A stretch of 64,000 nucleotides of DNA from Voacanga thouarsii. Lineage: Eukaryota > Streptophyta > Magnoliopsida > Gentianales > Apocynaceae. Location of the stretch: contig JANUWF010000008.1 in NCBI GenBank assembly GCA_026120185.1, positions 1,984,001 through 2,048,000 of the forward strand, given 5' to 3'. Each line of letters opens with the position of its first letter. The stretch's first letter is position 1. A program made the position numbers and the translations under genes. The notes beneath the pieces were generated by a model. It did not search any database. It was not told the DNA's origin and saw only the letters and a list, made by a program, of their open reading frames with translations. Below, piece by piece: positions 58,215-64,000 of this stretch.

Positions 58215-59709
58215 ATCTCTCATTGCACTCTAAGACTATGTAAGTCCATAGGTGCCCAACCCTATGGCATCTAAGTATTTTCTAAAGACTCTCTCAGCCA
58301 AAGTCTTGGTGAATGAAATAGCTTCATTGTTCTTCGAGGCTATCTGTTCCATCATGAATTTTTATCTCTAAATAAATTCCCAGATCAAGTGGTACTTCCT
58401 CTCTATATGCTTCCTCTTTTTGTGGTTCCTCGAATTTCTGGATTGCGAGACAACACACGTATTGTCGCAATATAATTGTCCATCTGTGGTATGACTCCAA
58501 GTTCTATAAGAAACCTCTGAAATCAGACAAGTTTCTTGGATACCTCTACAACTGCCACATACTCAGTTTCTATAGTTGAGTTAGCAAGGTAAGATTACTT
58601 AATACTCTTCCATAAAATAGCTCCTCCAGATAAGGGGAAGACATATCTACTAGTAAATTTTTTTCTCATCCTCATCTGCCTGAAATCTAAGTTTGTGTAT
58701 CCTGTAAGAACCAAGTTATTAGCCCTGTAAATCAATATATAATCTCTCGTTCTCTTAAGACACTTGAGAATATGCTTTACAGCTTGCCAATAAACCTCCC
58801 TGGGATTTGACTAATATCTGCTAACTAAACCCACAGCAAAATAGATATCTAGGCATGACATACATGAGACTTCCCACAGCCGAAGCATAGGGAATCTTAC
58901 TCATCCTGTCTTTTTCTTCTTGTGAATTAGGACAGTCTTTTGAAGAAAGTGACAACCCATGTTTACAAGGGATTAGTGTTTCCTTGTATGAGTCCATGCT
59001 AAATTTTGCCAATATCTTGTCAATGTATGTAGTTTGGGATAAACCTAACATTCTCTCTTTTTTATTTCTAAGAATCTTAATCCCAAGAATATTATTGGCT
59101 TGTTCCAAGTCTTTTATACTGAATTACCTAGACAGCAAAATTTTAGTAGATGACAATATCCATACATGATTCCCAATGAGTAGAATGCCAACCAAATATA
59201 GCACAAGAAAAATCACATTAATGCCTTCAAGTTTCCTATACACACATGGTTCATCCTCATATTGAGTGAAACCATAAGACTTTATTGTCTCATCAAAATG
59301 AATTTTCCAAGCTCTCAATGCTTGATTAATTCTATAAATAGACTTCTTAAACTTACAAACTATATGTTCTTGGCCTTTAGCAATAAAGCCCTCTAGTTGG
59401 GACTTACAGATATTTTTGCTAAGATGGCCATTAAGAAAAACCGTCTTGACATCTATTTGTCATATCTCATAATCATAGTGACATGTAATGGCATGGAGGA
59501 TACGGATGGACTTAAACATGGCTACCAGGGAAAAAGATTTCCTCATAATCGATTCCCTCTTTCTGAGTATACCCTTTCACCACGACCCTAGCTTTAAAGG
59601 TTTCTATCTTCCCATCTACACCTCTTTTCCTCTTGTATACCCACTTATACCTAATGGATTTTATTCCTTTGGGTGAAACTATAAGAGCCCAATCTTGATT
59701 GAAGTACAT
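58215..59709 (-). pseudogene. Copia 2 reverse transcriptase and RNase H
   Basis: On the - strand: [20 protein letters not shown] at the RT start (about 59660), then [20 protein letters not shown]; the thumb region HFDETIKSYGFTQYEDEPCV and LVGILLIGNHVWIL near 59200 (the YVDD box region is altered to YLVGILL); NILGIKILRNKKERMLGLSQ, YIDKILAKFSMDSYKETLIP and PYASAVGSLMYVM; and RNase H near 58480 (LYCDNTCVV, HKKRKHIERKYHLIWEFI). The order is that of Copia RT-RNase H. Frameshifts separate the blocks and the polymerase Asp pair is lost, so it is inactive. It ends at the PPT next to the LTR. Confidence 0.85.
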
Positions 59710-61373
59710 TGGATAGGGCCTAAATTAGTCATATTTTTCCTAGTTATTTGAGGTTATTTTGTGATACATTTCGTGAAATAACTAGTTATATTCCTTCCTA
59801 TTTGATATTTTCCTTATAAAAATACTTTTATATAATTTTATGCAAAAATAAAGAAAAATTATAGTTAATTGTGTGATTTTTTAGAATAAAGGCGGCGCCA
59901 GTCCAGGAAGGTAGAACCGGTGCCAGTTAGCTACTGGTGGAATAGAGAAGCGTGCAAAGAAATTGAAGGAACAGGGGAGAAAATTGCAACTGAGAATTAG
60001 AAAGGAAAAGGGAGCTTCAGCTAGTTCATGGCTCAACCAAGCCAATGCAACAACAAAGGAAATTTGGTGGGCCCAGTTGCAAATCAAAGTCAACAATGTC
60101 AAGCTGAGAAAGAAGCAGACAAAATAAGAAAAGAAAACAGAAGAAAAAGACAAAATTCGGCCAGCAAGGTGCAAAGGAGAGGTCAAAAATTGCAGCTACA
60201 TGAAGAAAGAAATAGAAACAATTCGGTGGCTTACTAGAGCTGACGAAACAAAAGGCAAGTGGCTCAATTGAGCCGACACCATAACGAAAAAGGAAACAGC
60301 ACTTCGGTGGCTCAATTGAGCCGATGCAAGACCAATTGCAGAATTTCGGTGGCTTCAAGCAATCTCAAACGACTCAATTGGAAGCTAATTGCAAATTTCA
60401 ACACTTCCAAATTCAATAAGAATTGCAAATCTTTAGCACATCACGACAAGACAAAATCCAAATTGAAGTCCAAATCAAATCAAGAGTCAAAATTGATTTC
60501 CAATCTACAAAGTCAAAGGCAGTTCATTATTTAAGTTTTATTGAGGTTTTTCTTAGACTTTTATTTAACAATTATTAATTCCTTTTGGTTTTTGATTTCT
60601 TTAGCTAATTACTTTTTCTTTATTTAGGACTCTTTTAGGAACTTTGTAAGCCTATAAATAAATGCCAATTTACCCTAGAAAAAGGGAGGTGCACAATATA
60701 GGGATTTAGATTGATTTTTGAGTGCATCACTAATATTTTTCAAAAATAAATAGTTCAAGGAGGATTGTACAAGAGGGTCTATGAAGGAGAAAGAAGGAGG
60801 CTTGTCTATGAGTATCTATTTCTTTCCTTTGTTTTCTTTTTCTTGAACAATGATATGTTAATTGTTTTATTGTAATTTGACATTGTTTTAAATATTCATG
60901 ATATTTAGAGGTATTTGATCTTTTGATTAATTGATTATTCTTCTTGGTATTTAATTACTTATACTGATTACGGATTGGTTGATTGTTACTTTCTATTGAC
61001 TTGCTTGAAAAATGGGTTGATGATGGTTTCAATTCATTAGTTTCATAGTTGTTGTCACTTAACTTGCTTGAAATGGGGGTTAATTGATAAGAACTGGTAA
61101 TTAAAGGTTAGTTGATGTCTGCCAGAATATGGATTCATTAGTTAGTTTCATGTTTTAAGTTTGTCAAAATATGGAAATTTAATCAAGGATTGTGTTTAAT
61201 GCATCTTTTGAATAAGACTGGTTGAGACAAAATATGTGATACTAAGTTATCTAGAAGATAGGGATTCATGGATTGAAAAAGAAGTGAGTCTACCTTAATA
61301 TTTCATGATGCCAAGGGAATAATTAGTTATGATAATGGTTGAGTTCTTTAAGGTCATGTTAGACTCAATCTCG
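59710..61373 (+). mobile_element. LTR related to the gag-only element, inserted in Copia 2
   Basis: On the + strand it starts TGGATAGGGCCTAAATTAGT, the same opening as the LTRs at 39717 and 43929, and continues with AACTAGTTATATTCCT and, near its other end, a segment ending TTTAAGGTCATGTT that matches about 42722. The last ~290 bp of the LTR are missing, while 59880-60500 holds extra sequence with repeated GGCTCAATTGAGCCGA motifs. It separates Copia 2 RT from integrase; no clean duplication is visible. Confidence 0.75.
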
Positions 61374-62540
61374 ACTTTCATTACTTCATGTCATAGGTCT
61401 GCATCAACATCAGCAATAACCTCCTCTTATCTACTAGGATCTTGTTCTTAATGGTCACAGACTAGGTCAAAAACCTCTCAAGTCCACCTTTTTGGAACTC
61501 TAGATATCTTCCCACTACGACAAGGCTCCCTTTGTACATGTTCCTAAAGCTGTACCTCTTCTTGTTCTATAATCGGGTCAGAAGAAGTAAATTTAGAAGA
61601 TAATTTCTCTTTGAGTTCCAATCTAGTTGAATCTTTTGTGGACGTACTTTGATCATCTTTCAATTATCTAACGTTAGTACTTACCAGTAATTTCTGCTCC
61701 TTAGGATGATAAAAGTAACTACCCTTTATTCCTTTTAGATACCCAATAAAGTAACATAATTATGACTTTAGTTCTTACTTATCTCCCTTGATTAGTACAT
61801 AAATTGGATAGCCCCATATCCTGAGACAGTTCAGACTTCGCTTATGTCCAATCTACATCTCATAGACGTCTTAGGTACTGAATTAGAAGGTACCAAGTTC
61901 AGAATATATGTCGTTATTTCAAGGGCATATCCCCAAAAAGAAACCGGAAGAGTAGCATGAGACATCGTGCTCTGAACCATTTCCATCAACATCTTGTTCT
62001 TCTCTCAGCTACTCCATTTTGCTGGAGTGTTCCTAGCACAAAGAACTGGGATATTATCCCATAATGTACCATGTAATCGTTGAATTCACCAAGAAGGTAC
62101 TCTTCACCAAGATCTGATTGTAAAGTTTTGATCAATTTATCTGTTCGAAGCTTCACTTCAATTTTAAACTCTTTGAACTTGTTAAATGAGTCAGACTTAT
62201 GCCTGATCAGGTAAACATAACTATACTTTGTATAATCATTCGTGAAAGTGATGAAATACTCAAACCCTACTTTTGCTGGTGTAGACAATAGACTATGTAC
62301 ATAAGTGTGAATAATGTTCAATATCTCCTTGGCTCTATCTGTCTTTTGAGTAAAAGACTTTTTGGTCATCTTTTCCATAAGGCAGGATTCACATTGAGGC
62401 TAACTTTCCAAGCTCAATGAGCTTAAAGGCCCATCATAGATTAACCTTTATTTCCCAGTTGAGTTAATATGACCTAACTTTAGATACCAAAGAGATGAGT
62501 CATTAACATTAGTCTTTTTCTTGCTACTTAAAGGTTCATT
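61374..62540 (-). pseudogene. Copia 2 integrase
   Basis: A 130-residue block at 62378-61986 gives the integrase core: VGFEYFITFTNDYTKYSYVY (the first Asp in the TNDYTKY block), then LIRHKSDSFNKFKEFKIEVK, TLQSDLGEEYLLGEFNDYMV (second Asp, QSDxGxEY) and HYGIISQFFVLGTLQQNGVA-ERR (the QQNGVAERRN box with the Glu). So D, D and E are all present in this segment. The zinc-binding N-terminus (near 62400-62500) and C-terminal part (61374-61980) are broken by stops. The enzyme inserts retrotransposon DNA into the genome. Confidence 0.85.
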
Positions 62541-62930
62541 TTAAGTGTTGTTTATTTGATTGTTTATAGGATTTATGAAGAATAGGTTTTGATACATGTG
62601 TCCAGTATATAAAACTTCTCTATTTCTACTAATAGTAATACTAGAATAGAAAGAAATAGAATAACTATGATTTATTAATTTTGCAATTGAAATCAAATCC
62701 TGTCTAAAACCTGATACATATAAAATATCCTTCAAAGCAACTATTCTATGATAATCAAATTGAAATTCCAGTTCTCTAGCTGCTTGGGCCCACACTTGTA
62801 CTCTATTTCCTACGCATAGTCCATGTTCGCCCTTCTGGAGTCTTCTTATTTTTCTAAACCCTTGTAAGGAGTTACAGATATGATCAGTGGCTTCAAAATC
62901 AATAATCCAAATAGAAGTTGATCTAACCAT
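62541..62930 (-). pseudogene. Copia 2 protease
   Basis: 129 residues: TSIWIIDFEATDHICNSLQG carries the Copia protease site, with the canonical D-S-G-A-T-D-H-I altered to D-F-E-A-T-D-H-I, so it is probably inactive. LCVGNRVQVWAQAARELEFQ and LKDILYVSGFRQDLISIAKL match the GNGxxVxVxAVG and LxDVLYVPxFRxNLISV blocks. It ends IQINNT just before integrase. Confidence 0.82.
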
Positions 62931-62941
62931 TGATATAGACT

Positions 62942-63142
62942 CTAGATAGTAAATAATACCTGTGGAATTTTTCTTGGCCTGAAAATCTGGACACTCTTTT
63001 TTCTAATGTCCCTTCTTCCTACATTTGAAGCACTTGACCTTGGGCTTGTTGGGATGAGACTTGGGCTGGGCCGCTGCATTTCCTTTCTTCTTCTTGAACT
63101 TTTTAGGCTTGGGCCCAATTTTTTAAGAAGAAGCCTTGGCAA
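62942..63142 (-). pseudogene. Copia 2 gag zinc knuckle
   Basis: In the frame that joins the protease, the - strand reads KCFKCRKKGH, then a stop in place of the usual W, then KKECPDFQAKKNSTG: a CCHC knuckle (C-x2-C-x4-H-x4-C) with one nonsense change. The longer open frame over this segment is a different, meaningless frame. Confidence 0.75.
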
Positions 63143-63764
63143 TCATAGTCTTTGACTGTAGCATCATAACTTTCTCCGTCACTTAGAGCACTTTTATTAA
63201 CTCTGTTAAACTCATATTTAACTTGTTCATATTGTAATTCAACTTTAATAGAATAAAAGAACCCAGTAAAGATTCAAGAACTATATCCACTTGGCTCTTT
63301 GGGTCAATTACAGCCCCCAAGACTTCCGCTTCCTCGAAAGCAGTAATCAACTTGAGCATATGCTCCTTGACTGTTGCTCCCTCAGCCATATTGGTGTTAA
63401 TGATCGTTCTAAGAGCTTCTTGTCATGCAGGCTGGCTCTTATCAATGAACATTATGGCCAATAATGTGCTAATATTATAAGCAATGGCCATGTTCTTGTG
63501 TTTGGATTGAAACACATTAGACACAGAGGCCAAAATGTAGCAATGAGCCATCTCGTCAGCATTTTTTCATGCTTTTTCAGCCTCACGCTCCTCCTCGGTA
63601 AAACCCTCCCCGATAACAGGGTAGTTTTCATATAGGATATACTTATACTCCTTAGCAATGAGTATTATGTCCATGTTCTTTTTCCAGTCTATGTAATTTG
63701 GACCCGTTAGCTTATTCTCTTGGAGAATAACAGCTAAAGGACTAAAAGAACCTCTACCAATCAT
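63143..63764 (-). pseudogene. Copia 2 gag
   Basis: It begins MIGRGSFSPLAVILQENKLT at 63764, with TGPNYIDWKKNMDIILIAKE and YKYILYENYPVIGEG typical of plant Copia gag (KLTGPNYxDWKRNLDIVLTAEEYKYVL). After frameshifts come a middle part near 63540 and, at 63389-63183, MAEGATVKEHMLKLITAFEE and VDIVLESLLGSFILLKLNYN, matching the conserved HVLKMIxxxxxAExxGAxIDxxTQVDxILESLPxSFxxFxxNYxMNK block. This is the structural particle protein of the element. Confidence 0.85.
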
Positions 63765-64000
63765 TTCTAAATATTGAAAATAAAAGAAAATTCTTGATTT
63801 GTGAAAAATAAATAATTTGTGCTCTTTATCCTCATATTAAAACTAATAATAGTTAATCCTATCACTATTATCTTTAATATGATTAGTTTGGCTCTTTGGA
63901 AAAATTGACATAGCTTCTTGGGAAGATTAGCAGTTTTCTAAGCTATGTGTGCTGACCACCACAAATCGACTATCCTTCTAGATAATGGTCCACAAGATAA
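63765..64000 (-). other. Copia 2 leader, cut by the window end
   Basis: AT-rich sequence upstream of gag. The PBS and 5' LTR are expected to the right but are not reached. No other feature seen. Confidence 0.5.

Noticed and set aside
59881..60534. Several overlapping open frames (Phe/Cys-rich on -, Asn/Lys-rich on +)
   Set aside because: They lie in the LTR inserted in Copia 2, on both strands at once, with no recognisable domain.

Overview
The window is plant nuclear DNA, almost certainly from a eudicot. It is AT-rich and gene-poor, with spliceosomal introns, and most of it is layered, decayed transposable elements: LTR retrotransposons of both superfamilies, an En/Spm (CACTA) transposon, a hAT element and LINE ends. 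I see one host gene: the first two coding exons of a MAP kinase kinase of the MKK6 type at 11263-11565 on the + strand. No kinase-domain exon is recognisable in the remaining 52 kb. Either intron 2 is enormous and filled with transposons, or the gene is broken here.

Layout. 1-10260: a ~152-bp tandem repeat (blocks at 2961-4106 and 8378-10260) carrying two insertions of one long-LTR family in opposite orientations. One is cut by the window start (1-2960, - strand). The other is a complete 4261-bp solo LTR (4112-8372, + strand) with 5-bp duplications TTAGC. 10261-13596: upstream region, 5' UTR, MKK6 exons 1 and 2 and the start of intron 2. 13600-24350: a 10,751-bp CACTA transposon on the - strand, flanked by the 3-bp duplication AAC, with pseudogenes for TNP2 and TNPA; a 1218-bp non-autonomous hAT with a perfect 8-bp duplication (ATTGAAAG) sits inside TNP2. 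25071-31583: four tandem copies of a ~1.75-kb composite unit (Copia fragment, small CACTA-like element, LINE 3' end).

31584-37248: a Copia element on the - strand (5' LTR, PBS, gag, protease, integrase, start of RT). 37249-46180: pieces of a Ty3/gypsy LTR family plus a gag-only element with two LTRs (about 38227-43929). Two LTR fragments of this family are joined through a full-length tRNA-Asp-like sequence at 45369-45443. 46181-52259: the 5' LTR, PBS and gag start of a Ty3/gypsy element on the - strand, its gag split by a Copia solo LTR. 52260-56300: remnant of another Ty3/gypsy element on the + strand (protease). 56300-64000: a second Copia element on the - strand, split by an LTR on the + strand.

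No coding element is intact: frameshifts and stops run through every TE gene. Nested insertions with readable duplications give a relative order (satellite before solo LTR; CACTA before hAT; Copia 2 before the LTR at 59710). The most unusual signal is the LTR-tRNA-LTR junction at about 45.35-45.53 kb, which looks like a fossil of reverse transcription that copied the whole tRNA primer.
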